Origin: Syntrophaceae bacterium
Lineage (GTDB): Bacteria; Desulfobacterota; Syntrophorhabdia; Syntrophorhabdales; WCHB1-27
NCBI GenBank assembly: GCA_003165115.1
Contig: PLSJ01000322.1
Coordinates: 1-9,263 of the forward strand
Reading direction: 5' to 3'
Length of the DNA stretch: 9,263 nucleotides
Made by a program: the position numbers and the translations under genes
Notes under the pieces: model-generated
The model's database searches: none
What the model was told of the DNA's origin: nothing
Seen by the model: the letters and a program-made list of their open reading frames with translations, nothing else
Part shown: piece by piece, positions 1 to 6,969 of the stretch
Numbering within the stretch: position 1 is the first letter of the stretch
Layout of the letters: each line of letters opens with the position of its first letter

Positions 1-1551
1 ATGTCCGACTTCGCTGTAGACGTTGATCCAGCCCTGATGCTGCTGGATGATGCCGAAAACGGTGGCGAGACCGAGGCCGGTGCCTTTGCCGACATCCTTG
101 GTCGTGAAGAACGGCTCGAAGATGCGGGCGCGCGTCGCCTCGTCCATGCCGCAGCCGGTGTCGGTGACTTCGAGCTTCACGAAATGGCCGGGGGCGGATT
201 CGGGATGGGCTTCGACATGTTCGTCGCCGACGTAGGTTTCGGAAATCCCGATGATGAGCGTGCCGCCGCCGGGCATGGCGTCCTTGGCGTTGATGCACAG
301 GTTGAGAAAGACATGCTGCAGCTCGCCCGCGTCTCCCCTGATGGGCGGCAGCGACGCCTCGAAATCCTTCTCCACGTTGATGGTCCTGAAACTTTCCCGC
401 ACGAGGAACAGCACGTCGCCGAGCAGCGAGTTCAGGTCGACGACATCGACCGTCTTCGCCCTCTGCCTCCTCGAAAAATTGAGGAGATGCTCGGTCAGGC
501 TGGCCGCCCTTTTCGCGGAAGATTCGATGACCTCCGCGTACCTGCCGAGGGGACCCTCTTGCGGCGCCATCTTCTTCACCAGGGAGGCATAGCCGAGTAT
601 GCCCGTCAGCACGTTATTGAAATCGTGCGCGACGCCGCCCGCGAGCTTGCCTATGCTTTCCATCCTGTCCCTGTGCGTGTTCTCCTCTTCCTCGACCCTC
701 TCGTCGACGACGTCCTTGAGGACGAGGCTCTTGAAAACGGTCTTGCCTTTGCCGTCTTTTATGGGGTAACTTTCCAGGCTGTAAAGCTTGTACTCGTCCC
801 CGTGCCTGTGATGAAACTCTCCCTGGAGGATCTTGTCTTTCCCTATGAGCGCTTTCTCGATCCCGCCCAGGACGTCCTCGATACGCTCCCCGACGAGGTC
901 CTTCCCCTGCATGAACTCGTCATTCGCCGTTTTGTTGGCGAAGCAGATGCTCCCCCTCTCGTCGAGGAGAAGCAACGCATGGGGGAACTGGTCGATGACG
1001 TTCTCTATCAGCGTTTTCGTGGTGGCGAGGCGTGTGTCGAGCTGACGTATTTTCGCGTCCTCCGCCGCCTTCAAGTCATCTATGCGCATGTTGAGGAGGA
1101 TGAAGCGGTTCATGATCTCGCAGAGCAGCTCCAGGTCTCTTACGGTGTTCGCGTCGAGGGCCATCGACTTCTTTTTCCCGAAAAGGAGATAGCCGAAGAC
1201 GTGGATATTCCGCTTCAGGGGATAGACGTAGAGCGTGCCGAATCCGAAGGCGTCCTGAATGGCGGTGGGAGAAAAAGTCTGTCCCTTCCGCCGCTCGATC
1301 CTCTCCCAGTCCACGGCTTTCAGACTGGCGTCAACGGAAAAAAACGCTCCCGTCCCGTCTCCCCTCATGACGAGCTGGCAACTGTCGAAGATCGTCTCTT
1401 CGACGAATACCCTCGGCATGTGGGCGAGAAGGTCCTTCTCCGCCTCCATGTGCTGGAACATCTTGAGGATGATCGAGTAGTTGCTGATGGCCCGCTCGAA
1501 AAAGTTCCATTGAAAGAGGAAGGATTCGGCGCCGAGCTGATGTGCCGCCAT
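1..1551 (-). CDS. Sensor histidine kinase (GAF-like, PAS, HisKA, HATPase), 3' end outside window
   Basis: An open frame of 517 codons reads leftward from ATG 1551-1549 and leaves the window without a stop. Residues about 20-165 look like a GAF-type sensory domain, followed by a charged, probably coiled-coil linker (about 162-185), then a PAS domain (about 185-285, with the signature [17 protein letters not shown]). The HisKA H-box GGVAHDFNN puts the phospho-acceptor at H309. The ATPase domain shows the N-box (N417-L-C-I-N421-A-K-D-A-M), G1 box DTGCGM (464-469), F box FEPFFTTK (478-485) and G2 box GKGTGLGLA (488-496). No membrane segment is visible, so it should be a cytoplasmic kinase. Its start shares one base with the stop of the HDOD gene (TGATG), with a GGGGG stretch 7 bases upstream, which suggests translational coupling. 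Kinases with this H-box often carry a C-terminal receiver domain; that part is not in the window. The signal and partner are unknown. Confidence 0.93.
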   Translation of the reverse strand, partial: MAAHQLGAESFLFQWNFFERAISNYSIILKMFQHMEAEKDLLAHMPRVFVEETIFDSCQLVMRGDGTGAFFSVDASLKAVDWERIERRKGQTFSPTAIQDAFGFGTLYVYPLKRNIHVFGYLLFGKKKSMALDANTVRDLELLCEIMNRFILLNMRIDDLKAAEDAKIRQLDTRLATTKTLIENVIDQFPHALLLLDERGSICFANKTANDEFMQGKDLVGERIEDVLGGIEKALIGKDKILQGEFHHRHGDEYKLYSLESYPIKDGKGKTVFKSLVLKDVVDERVEEEENTHRDRMESIGKLAGGVAHDFNNVLTGILGYASLVKKMAPQEGPLGRYAEVIESSAKRAASLTEHLLNFSRRQRAKTVDVVDLNSLLGDVLFLVRESFRTINVEKDFEASLPPIRGDAGELQHVFLNLCINAKDAMPGGGTLIIGISETYVGDEHVEAHPESAPGHFVKLEVTDTGCGMDEATRARIFEPFFTTKDVGKGTGLGLATVFGIIQQHQGWINVYSEVGH

Positions 1552-2357
1552 CACGCGACCCCCATGAGCTCGGTGATCTTCGTCGTCTCGGCCTTTATCA
1601 GGGCTGCCTCTCCCCGGAGGATAATGCCTTCGGCGCCGAGGTCGGCCGCAGGGTTTTCGATGAACCTGTCTGCCTTCGCGACCAGGTCGACGAGGGTTTC
1701 CCCTGTCTCCGATCTCCCGTGGTGTTTCTGGATGACCGCTGAAAACTCCTGGGGGAACCTCCACTTCACCGCCATGAATTGACCTACCTCCTGATGGTCT
1801 ATGCCGAATGCACCGCTTTCGAGGGCGCATATGTCCACGCCCGTGCGGGCCGCCTCCTCTATGAGCTTTTTATAGGAGTCGCCCTGCATGAAAAGGGGCA
1901 CCTTGCCTATGTCGTGAAGGATCGAGACGGTAAACACCTTCTCGCGGTCCTCGGACATCGTCTTCCCCGCCAGGATCTTGGCGGCGCATGCAACGGAAAG
2001 CGTATGCGTCCAGAGGAGCGCGAGGTCGCCCTGGCTCAGGTTCCACTGATGGAGCATTTCCTTGAGGAAGACGAGACACATGACGATCCTTCTTATCTCG
2101 TCGAAGCCTATGGCCACCATGGCCCTCTCCAGGTTCGTTATCTGGGAGCCCCTGCCGAAATAGGCGGAGTTTGCAATGCTGATGACCTTTGAAGAAATGG
2201 CCTGATCGTATCTCACCACGCTGAAGAGACGGTTGAAAGAAGAATTCTCGTCGGCCAGAACCCGGAGCACCTCATCGATGACCGTGTTGAGGGTCGGCAG
2301 AACTTTCAGCGTCTCCGCCTTTGCAAGCACGTCTTCCCTGAGTGACAAACTCTGCAT
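1551..2357 (-). CDS. HDOD-domain signalling protein
   Basis: This 268-residue protein is a single HDOD domain plus a short tail. The N-terminal half has the typical LPTLNTVIDEVLRVLAD start (19-35) and the hallmark stretch SSKVISIANSAYFG (55-68), followed by LERAMVAIGFDEIRRIV. The HD-like part keeps H118 (WTHTLSVA), H148-D149 (ILHDIGK), H188 (DHQEVGQFMAVKW) and H212/H213, with D230 near the end. HDOD proteins are non-enzymatic scaffolds in many signalling pathways, and the domain is generally regarded as having lost the metal-dependent phosphodiesterase residues. Here several of those positions appear to be kept, so residual activity cannot be ruled out from sequence. The ATG at 2357 has no strong Shine-Dalgarno sequence, but the domain begins right after it. 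The gene lies 65 bases downstream of tupC and overlaps the kinase gene by one base, so it probably feeds the same pathway as that kinase. Confidence 0.93.
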   Translation of the reverse strand: MQSLSLREDVLAKAETLKVLPTLNTVIDEVLRVLADENSSFNRLFSVVRYDQAISSKVISIANSAYFGRGSQITNLERAMVAIGFDEIRRIVMCLVFLKEMLHQWNLSQGDLALLWTHTLSVACAAKILAGKTMSEDREKVFTVSILHDIGKVPLFMQGDSYKKLIEEAARTGVDICALESGAFGIDHQEVGQFMAVKWRFPQEFSAVIQKHHGRSETGETLVDLVAKADRFIENPAADLGAEGIILRGEAALIKAETTKITELMGVA

Positions 2358-2381
2358 GTTACTGTTATCGATAGTCGGAAG

Positions 2382-2423
2382 AAAAAATTAAGGGGCGCGG
2401 GCGCGCGTTTTCCCGAAATGCGC
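2382..2423 (-). terminator. Weak candidate terminator after tupC
   Basis: Immediately after the tupC stop, the minus-strand transcript can form an imperfect hairpin (GCGC and UUU pairing with AAA and GCGC, one A-C mismatch, bases 2403-2423). A run of six T follows at 2387-2382. The stem is imperfect and lies about 15 bases before the T run, so termination would be weak at best, and read-through into the HDOD gene is possible. No other clear signal is visible in the 65-base gap. Confidence 0.22.
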
Positions 2424-3535
2424 TAGTCTTTTTTTATCACGTGAACGGCGGTAGCCTTGAAGGAGACCGTGATGCTCCGCCCTCGCGCGAGCTTCAGCGA
2501 CTCGCGGGACTGCATGGTCACATAGGAGACGAGCGGGAAGCCGCAGTCGAGGCCGACCTTCTGGTAGAACCCCATAGGCGTGACCCTGGTCACCGTGCCC
2601 GCAAACACGTTGCGGGCGCTCGTGACCGGCGCGCCGTCCTCCCTAAGCGTCGCCGCCGGCACGGAAAGGGTGATGTTTTCCGGCCTTATACAGAGGATGA
2701 CGTGGCTGCCCACGGGGAAAGAGCCGGCCGACTCGATCTCCCTGCCCGACACGGAGAGCGTCGCGGTATCGCGTCCGTTTCTCACCACCTGCCCCTTGAG
2801 AATGGTGCCGGTACCCACGAAGGTGGCGACGAACTCGTCCACGGGGGCGTTCAGCACCTCTTCCGGAGGACCGGTCTGGAGGATCCGGCCGCGGTCCATC
2901 ACGGCTATGCGGTCGGAGAGCCGCAGGCTTTCCAACAGGTCGTGGGTGACCAGGACGGCGGTCGTCCCCGTCGATTTGACGACGGCCTGCATGTCCTCGA
3001 TCAACGGCTCGCGGCTCCTGGGGTCGAGCGAGGCGAACGGCTCGTCGAGGAGCAGGATGTCGGGCCGGATGGCGAAGGCGCGGGCCAGGCTGGTCCTTTG
3101 GGCTTCCCCGCCGGAAAGGCTCCGGGCCGAGCGGTCAGACAGGTGCGCGATGCCGAACCGTCCCAGGCTTTCCGTCACGGCCTCCCGTATTGCTCCCCTT
3201 TTCATGCCCCGTATCTTTAACCCCGACGCGACGTTCTCGAAGACCGTGGAATCGAAGAGGAGGGGTTCCTGAAATACCATCGCGATGGCGCGCCTGTACG
3301 TGAGCACCGGGCACTCGGGGCCCACCTTCCGCCCCCGGAAGAAAAGCTCGCCCTCGAAAGGCTTCGTCAGGTAGGAAAGGGTCTGGAGCAGCGTCGTCTT
3401 CCCCGCGCCGTTAGGACCGATCAGGGAAAGCACCTCCCCTTCTTCCACGGTGAAAGAAGGGACGTCGACGATTACGCTTCCGCCCCGTGTCACCCGAAGA
3501 CCCCGCCCTTCGATGATCGCGCCCGGCCGGCTCAA
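2423..3535 (-). CDS. tupC: Tungstate ABC transporter ATP-binding protein with C-terminal TOBE-like domain
   Basis: This is the ATPase subunit that powers uptake of the oxyanion (probably tungstate). With the TTG at 3535 as start it is 370 residues. Visible motifs are Walker A GPNGAGKT (40-47), Q-loop FQEP (Q89), signature LSGGE (140-144), Walker B ILLLDEP (160-166), D-loop SLD (169-171) and H-loop H198. After about residue 235 comes a C-terminal extension with beta-rich TOBE/Mop-like segments (for example VILCIRPENITL and GTVTRVTPMGFYQKV), as in ModC/WtpC-type ATPases, which often bind the anion for feedback. The frame stays open to 3796, but that part is antisense-like noise overlapping the permease. 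TTG 3535-3533 overlaps the tupB stop (TTGA), has AAAGGAG 8 bases upstream, and puts the ABC fold at the N-terminus. Molybdate as substrate is possible, but the linked binding protein argues for tungstate. Confidence 0.92.
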   Translation of the reverse strand: MSRPGAIIEGRGLRVTRGGSVIVDVPSFTVEEGEVLSLIGPNGAGKTTLLQTLSYLTKPFEGELFFRGRKVGPECPVLTYRRAIAMVFQEPLLFDSTVFENVASGLKIRGMKRGAIREAVTESLGRFGIAHLSDRSARSLSGGEAQRTSLARAFAIRPDILLLDEPFASLDPRSREPLIEDMQAVVKSTGTTAVLVTHDLLESLRLSDRIAVMDRGRILQTGPPEEVLNAPVDEFVATFVGTGTILKGQVVRNGRDTATLSVSGREIESAGSFPVGSHVILCIRPENITLSVPAATLREDGAPVTSARNVFAGTVTRVTPMGFYQKVGLDCGFPLVSYVTMQSRESLKLARGRSITVSFKATAVHVIKKD

Positions 3536-4230
3536 CGGGGCCGCTCCTTTTGCTGGATGCGGGTAAGCACCAGGTTGACGGCGAAGGCAAGGACGAGCAG
3601 GATGAGGCCAAGGGCGATGGCCATATCGAAGTTGCCCCTGCTCGCCTCCATCACGGTCGCCGTGGTCAGCACCCTGGAATACCCCTTTATGTTGCCGCCC
3701 ACCATGATGGACGCTCCCACCTCCGAGATGACCCCGCCGAACCCCGCCATGACGGCGGCGAGGAGCGGCAGCCGGGCCTCTTTGGTCAATATCCATGCCA
3801 GTTGGAGCCTTGTTGCGCCGAGGGCGAGGATCTGGAGCCTGAGCTTCTTCGGGAGCTGCTGCATGGCGGCGAGGGTGATGCCCATGACGATGGGGGTTGC
3901 GATCACCGCCTGGGCCAGGATCATGGCGCCCGGCGTGTAGAGCATCCCCAAAAAACCCAAAGGGCCGCTTCGCCAGAGGAGGATAGTGACGAAGAGGCCG
4001 ACCACCACCGGCGGCAGTCCCATCCCTGTGTTGATAAGGCTTACGACGAGGCCCCTTCCGGGGAAGCGCGTCAGGGCGACCAGCGTGCCCGTCGATACGC
4101 CGATTATCAGGCTCACGAGCGTCGCGAGGCCCGAGACCCGGAGCGACAGCAGGGTGATGCCCATGACCTCGGGGTCACTCGTGACCAGGAGCCAGAAAGC
4201 CTTGCGGACCCCGTCGAGGATCAGTTCCAC
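3532..4230 (-). CDS. tupB: Tungstate ABC transporter permease
   Basis: This 232-residue integral membrane protein has about five or six hydrophobic segments (roughly 22-53, 61-85, 100-123, 155-178 and 203-225). It carries the cytoplasmic EAA-type coupling loop of binding-protein-dependent permeases around residues 137-166 (LGATRLQLAWILTKEARLP). The segment GFGGVISEVGASIMVGGNIKG (164-184) resembles the conserved region of TupB/ModB-like permeases. It would form the transmembrane channel with TupC and receive anion from TupA. The start is a GTG directly after the tupA TAA stop (zero spacing), with GGGGA just upstream. The stop overlaps the TTG start of tupC. This arrangement implies one operon with coupled translation of all three subunits. 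Assignment rests on hydrophobicity, the EAA loop and the adjacent TupA-like binding protein. Confidence 0.93.
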   Translation of the reverse strand: MELILDGVRKAFWLLVTSDPEVMGITLLSLRVSGLATLVSLIIGVSTGTLVALTRFPGRGLVVSLINTGMGLPPVVVGLFVTILLWRSGPLGFLGMLYTPGAMILAQAVIATPIVMGITLAAMQQLPKKLRLQILALGATRLQLAWILTKEARLPLLAAVMAGFGGVISEVGASIMVGGNIKGYSRVLTTATVMEASRGNFDMAIALGLILLVLAFAVNLVLTRIQQKERPR

Positions 4231-5115
4231 TTACTTCCCCAGGTCCTCCGCGCGCTTCCCTGCGTCGGGGAAGAACAGGGGCGACCCGAATTTATCGACG
4301 CCGAAGGACCTGATGACGCCTTGAGTCTCCGGCGACACCATGAAATCGGCGAATGCCGTTGCGCCGGCGGCGTTCACCTTGGGCCATTTGGCCGGGTTGA
4401 CCTCGATCACGTGGTAGATATTGAGCAGGTCCCTGTCTCCCTCGACGAGTATCACGAGATCGAGCCGCTTTTTCAAGGCGAGGTAGGTCCCGCGGTCGGC
4501 GAGCGTGTATGCCTGTTTTTCCGAGGCGACGTTGAGCGTCTGCCCCATGCCGAGGCCCGTCTGCTGATACCACTTCTGTCCCTCCGGCGCGATGCCGGCG
4601 GCCTTCCATATGGCCTTTTCCTTCGCGTCGGTCCCGGAATTGTCGCCCCTCGACATGAAGAGCGCCTGACCGGCAGCGATGCGCTTGAACGCCGCGCTCG
4701 CCGGCCTCGTTCCCTTGATGCCCGCCCGGTCGGTGGCCGGTCCCACGACGACAAAGTCATTGTGCATGACGAGCCGCCTGTTCACGCCGTATGCACCCGC
4801 CATGAATTTCTCCTCCGCGTCGGGGGAATGCACGAGCAGCACGTCGGCCTCCCCTTTCTGCCCCATCACCATGGCCTGGCCCGAGCCGACGGCGATGGTC
4901 TTCACGAAATAACCCGTCTTTTTCTCGAAGAGCGGGATCAACACGTCGAGCAGACCCGAATCCTGCGTGCTGGTCGTCGTTGCGAGGATGATGTTCCGCT
5001 GCCCGGCGGGGGCAGCCTGCGCCCCGGCGGCGGCGACAAAACAGAACGCGGCCGTAACGACCAGGCCGACACACATTGCGGACACCAGGCTCCGGCCACA
5101 CAAGAAACGCTTCAT
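4231..5115 (-). CDS. tupA: Periplasmic tungstate-binding protein
   Basis: This 294-residue exported solute-binding protein has a signal peptide: basic start MKRFLCGR, a hydrophobic core at about 10-30, and a likely cleavage site after A34 in AGAQA|AP. The mature N-terminus begins with ILATTTSTQDSGLLD (43-57); the TTTST stretch (46-50) is the hallmark oxyanion-binding segment of the TupA family. The second signature, SRGDNSGTDAKE (155-166), is also present, as is the C-terminal region FADFMVSPETQGVI. Length fits the family. TupA proteins bind tungstate with high affinity and deliver it to the permease, supplying tungsten enzymes such as some formate dehydrogenases and aldehyde ferredoxin oxidoreductases. 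The ATG at 5115 has a strong GGGAGGA ribosome binding site 6 bases upstream. Cysteines lie only in the signal peptide, and no lipobox is evident. Confidence 0.95.
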   Translation of the reverse strand: MKRFLCGRSLVSAMCVGLVVTAAFCFVAAAGAQAAPAGQRNIILATTTSTQDSGLLDVLIPLFEKKTGYFVKTIAVGSGQAMVMGQKGEADVLLVHSPDAEEKFMAGAYGVNRRLVMHNDFVVVGPATDRAGIKGTRPASAAFKRIAAGQALFMSRGDNSGTDAKEKAIWKAAGIAPEGQKWYQQTGLGMGQTLNVASEKQAYTLADRGTYLALKKRLDLVILVEGDRDLLNIYHVIEVNPAKWPKVNAAGATAFADFMVSPETQGVIRSFGVDKFGSPLFFPDAGKRAEDLGK

Positions 5116-5158
5116 CTAGTTCCTCCCTTCATCTTTCGGCTGTTCGATCACTATTCTT

Positions 5159-5179
5159 TCCTTGCTCCAAGAGCAAGGA
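5159..5179. promoter_or_regulatory. Perfect 21-bp inverted repeat, probable operator of tup operon
   Basis: TCCTTGCTC-CAA-GAGCAAGGA consists of two 9-base arms that are exact reverse complements around a 3-base centre. It covers the last bases of the predicted tup -10 hexamer and extends through the predicted start point, the classic place for a repressor dimer. The alternative is a short hairpin at the very 5' end of the transcript. The regulator is not in the window. A tungstate/molybdate-responsive factor is an inference from the operon content only, and the arms do not resemble the TATA-rich ModE site I know. Confidence 0.55.
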
Positions 5180-5204
5180 TAACGTGGGCGGGAGCTTAAT
5201 TCAA
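5176..5204 (-). promoter_or_regulatory. Candidate sigma70 promoter of the tup operon
   Basis: On the minus strand, TTGAAT (5204-5199) and TATCCT (5181-5176) are separated by 17 bases and match four of six consensus positions each. The predicted start point is near 5169-5170, giving a leader of about 55 bases that ends with the strong tupA ribosome binding site. Its position, and the palindrome lying over its -10 end and start point, support it. No riboswitch-like fold was seen in this leader. Confidence 0.5.
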
Positions 5205-5290
5205 CCCCAAAAGTGCGGTTAACGCCGGAATAAGGAGACATACTTACCAATACTTTCTTGATGGAGGCTTCGTCCTTTTCCCGGCCCTGT

Positions 5291-5319
5291 TTGCAAACAA
5301 CCCCCTTTTCTTATATACT
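5291..5319 (+). promoter_or_regulatory. Candidate sigma70 promoter of the prmA-like gene
   Basis: TTGCAA (5291-5296) and TATACT (5314-5319) are separated by exactly 17 bases; the -10 matches five of six consensus positions. The predicted start point, about 5326, lies only some 6 bases before the ATG at 5332, so a transcript from here would be nearly leaderless and would lack most of the GAGG at 5323-5326. Either translation is leaderless, it starts at the second ATG (5344), or another promoter is also used. Confidence 0.45.
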
Positions 5320-5331
5320 TTCGAGGTATCC

Positions 5332-6153
5332 ATGGACAAACGAATGGTGACGCGCGTTGACATACACGTGGACAAGGGGACCGAGGAGGTCCTCGACGCC
5401 GCGTTCTACGAGCTCTGCGGCGGGGTCTGGATCGAAGACGACGCGGCGGGCGTGCGCATTACCTGCTACCCGGCGGACCCTGACCGGTTCTGCAGCTATG
5501 TGCGCGCATCCGGGATGCCGGTCCGGCTGCTTACCACCTCGGAAGAGGAGGAAAAGGATTACGCCGCCCTCGTGCGGCGTCATTTTACGCCCGTGAAGAT
5601 CGGCGACCTGACCATCCTGCCGCCCTGGCGCAGGCGTCCGGCACGGGGGAGGACCATACTGATCGAGCCCGGAATGGCCTTCGGCACGGGCAGGCACGAG
5701 TCGACGAAGCTGATGGTAAAAATGATGGACCGCGTGCCCATCGCGGGGATGAGCGTGCTCGACATCGGGTCCGGGTCGGGCGTGCTCGCGTTCAACGCGC
5801 GGCTGCTCGGCGCGTCCTCCGTCGTCGCCCTCGACCACGACCCGTTGGCCGGTGATGCGATGAAGAAGGGCTGCGAGATGAACGACGCCTCCGGCGTCCT
5901 GATAATCTGCGCGGACATCGCCGCGGTCAGGGGACGCTTCGACGTCATCCTCGCCAACCTCGATTTCGCCACATTTTCCCTGCGGGCGGAGGAAATTGTA
6001 CGGATGGCGAAGCACGAGGGATACCTCGTCGTCTCGGGGATAGAAGCGCAGTACGCAAAGGGCCTGCCGCCCTTGTTCGGGTCTCTCACCCTCCTCCGCC
6101 ACCACCGCCTGCGCGACTGGCACGGCTTCGTCTTTCAAAAACGGTCGGATTGA
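5332..6153 (+). CDS. prmA: Ribosomal protein L11 methyltransferase-like SAM-dependent methyltransferase
   Basis: This 273-residue protein is laid out like PrmA: an N-terminal substrate-recognition domain (about 1-90), then a Rossmann-fold class I methyltransferase. Visible signatures are IEPGMAFGTGRHEST (111-125), the PrmA-type motif preceding the SAM site; motif I VLDIGSGSGVLAF (142-154); the acidic end of beta2, VVALDHDPLA (164-173); and ILANLDF (206-212) at the motif IV position. PrmA methylates ribosomal protein L11, and the family also includes lysine methyltransferases acting on other targets. Two family motifs look modified: the usual GTGTHPT reads GTGRHEST, and the usual NI(L) after the motif IV asparagine reads NLDF. 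The protein is slightly shorter than E. coli PrmA. ATG 5332 has GAGG 5 bases upstream; ATG 5344 is the alternative. It is transcribed divergently from the tup operon with no obvious functional link. The fold is certain; the L11 substrate is less so. Confidence 0.82.
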   Translation: MDKRMVTRVDIHVDKGTEEVLDAAFYELCGGVWIEDDAAGVRITCYPADPDRFCSYVRASGMPVRLLTTSEEEEKDYAALVRRHFTPVKIGDLTILPPWRRRPARGRTILIEPGMAFGTGRHESTKLMVKMMDRVPIAGMSVLDIGSGSGVLAFNARLLGASSVVALDHDPLAGDAMKKGCEMNDASGVLIICADIAAVRGRFDVILANLDFATFSLRAEEIVRMAKHEGYLVVSGIEAQYAKGLPPLFGSLTLLRHHRLRDWHGFVFQKRSD

Positions 6154-6200
6154 AAATGCTTTCGCCCCAGCTTCCCTATAACGTCTCCTCACCTTCCTGA

Positions 6201-6398
6201 CCCCGGCCGACCAAACCCGTCCATATAGCTGTAGTCGAGCGGCTGAAGATATTCCTTGCCAATACGGCCATGCCGGTGGTATTCAATAACAAGAAGAGAT
6301 GCTTGGGGCTCAGGTTCAAGGATGAACAGTTGACCGTGGGCGCTCCCGAGGGCTATGCACAGCAGTTCGAGACACCAATGAAGGAGAATACTGGATGA
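6201..6398 (+). pseudogene. Small open frame or gene remnant of unknown identity
   Basis: After a stop at 6198-6200, this frame stays open for 65 codons and ends in a TGA (6396-6398) that overlaps the start of the coiled-coil gene as ATGA. The only internal ATG is at 6270, giving a 42-residue product (MPVVFNNKKRCLGLRFKDEQ...). The frame before it also reads like protein (HIAVVERLKIFLANTA), but no start codon with a ribosome binding site is visible. I therefore read it as the C-terminal stub of a lost gene, although a small translationally coupled gene starting at 6270 is possible. I do not recognise the family. The stretch 6154-6200, after prmA, shows no gene and no convincing terminator. Confidence 0.35.
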
Positions 6399-6721
6399 GG
6401 CAAGATATTTCGACGGCGCTCCTGGATTTTTACGGAAAGGTCCTCGAACCCAAATTCCGATTTCTGGAAGAAAAACTGACCGAGCACGACGACAAGTTCG
6501 CGCTCATTCTCGATCACATCGACGCCCTTTATCAACGGTTCGAGAGGCTGGAAGAGGAGTACCGTTTGATAGTTCATGGGATGGAACAAATAGAGAAAGC
6601 AGTCGGAGTGTCGGCGTACAAACCCGACACGTTGCGGAAAGATATTGCATCCATGAAAACCAAGCTTTCGGACCTGCAGAAAAGGTTGGAACAGCTTGAA
6701 AAACAAGCGGCCGGAGCGTGA
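6395..6721 (+). CDS. Small coiled-coil protein of unknown function
   Basis: This 108-residue, highly charged protein has no signal peptide, membrane segment or cysteine. It begins MRQDISTALLDFYGKVLEPKF, after which residues about 25-70 (LEEKLTEHDDKFALILDHID...) and about 80-105 (LRKDIASMKTKLSDLQKRL) show heptad-like spacing of hydrophobic residues, so two coiled-coil helices separated by a loop with VSAYKPDT are likely. The start ATG has AAGGAG 8 bases upstream and overlaps the stop of the preceding frame (ATGA), which supports real, coupled translation. Codon use is less GC-rich than in the flanking prmA and MFS genes, compatible with transfer. It could be the partner of a lost neighbour, for example a toxin-antitoxin or adaptor-type protein, but nothing in the sequence shows this. 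Function unknown. Confidence 0.72.
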   Translation: MRQDISTALLDFYGKVLEPKFRFLEEKLTEHDDKFALILDHIDALYQRFERLEEEYRLIVHGMEQIEKAVGVSAYKPDTLRKDIASMKTKLSDLQKRLEQLEKQAAGA

Positions 6722-6892
6722 TGTCCCGCCACGTCGTGAGTTGAAGTGCGCGCGCAAAGCCCGGTGTCGTCCTAAAGCGACCAAGTCAGCCGGTGCCAGA
6801 CTCCTCCCTTCTCCAAGGAAAGTTATTTTGTATTTGTTGAGTATCTTTCGAAAGCGCGCACAGCCTTGATCCTCCATCAAAAATAATGCAAA

Positions 6893-6962
6893 ACCTCGTT
6901 GGCCCTGATAAACAGGGGATGATAGAATAGGTTTGCCGACCAAATCCCATCACCAACGAGGT
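6893..6962. repeat. 10-bp inverted repeat bounding a 70-bp segment, with nested hairpin
   Basis: ACCTCGTTGG (6893-6902) and CCAACGAGGT (6953-6962) are exact reverse complements. Inside lies a perfect hairpin CCCTG-ATAAA-CAGGG (6903-6917). The right arm contains the GAGGT ribosome binding site of the ORF starting at 6970, so base pairing in a transcript entering from the left would hide it. Two more palindromic motifs lie just upstream: CTTTCGAAAG (6845-6854) and TTGAT-CCTCC-ATCAA (6866-6880). The arrangement resembles the 5' end of an insertion sequence. The other bases between 6722 and 6892 show no gene. Confidence 0.6.
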
Positions 6963-6969
6963 GAATCAC

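Noticed and set aside
1..1782. 593-codon open frame on the plus strand
   Set aside because: It is antisense to the kinase and part of the HDOD gene. The minus strand shows unmistakable HisKA/HATPase motifs here, while this frame shows no domain pattern.
3536..3796. Upstream extension of the tupC frame
   Set aside because: It is out-of-frame permease sequence; the TTG at 3535 with an AAAGGAG site is a better start for the ATPase.
3550..5199. 549-codon plus-strand frame and several shorter ones opposite the tup genes
   Set aside because: They lie antisense to tupB and tupA, are rich in Arg/His/Asp/Gly in the manner of GC-rich shadow frames, and contain no recognisable motif.
5116..5331. Possible molybdenum/tungsten cofactor riboswitch upstream of tupA
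   Set aside because: The predicted leader is only about 55 bases, with one short perfect hairpin and no multi-helix architecture; an operator is simpler.
5311..6192. 293-codon minus-strand frame over the prmA-like gene
   Set aside because: It is antisense to clear methyltransferase motifs and has no domain signature.
6353..6943. 196-codon minus-strand frame opposite the coiled-coil gene
   Set aside because: It is mostly the antisense of the Lys/Glu-rich coiled coil (hence Phe/Leu-rich), lacks a convincing start site and spans the inverted-repeat region. The plus-strand gene has a better SD.
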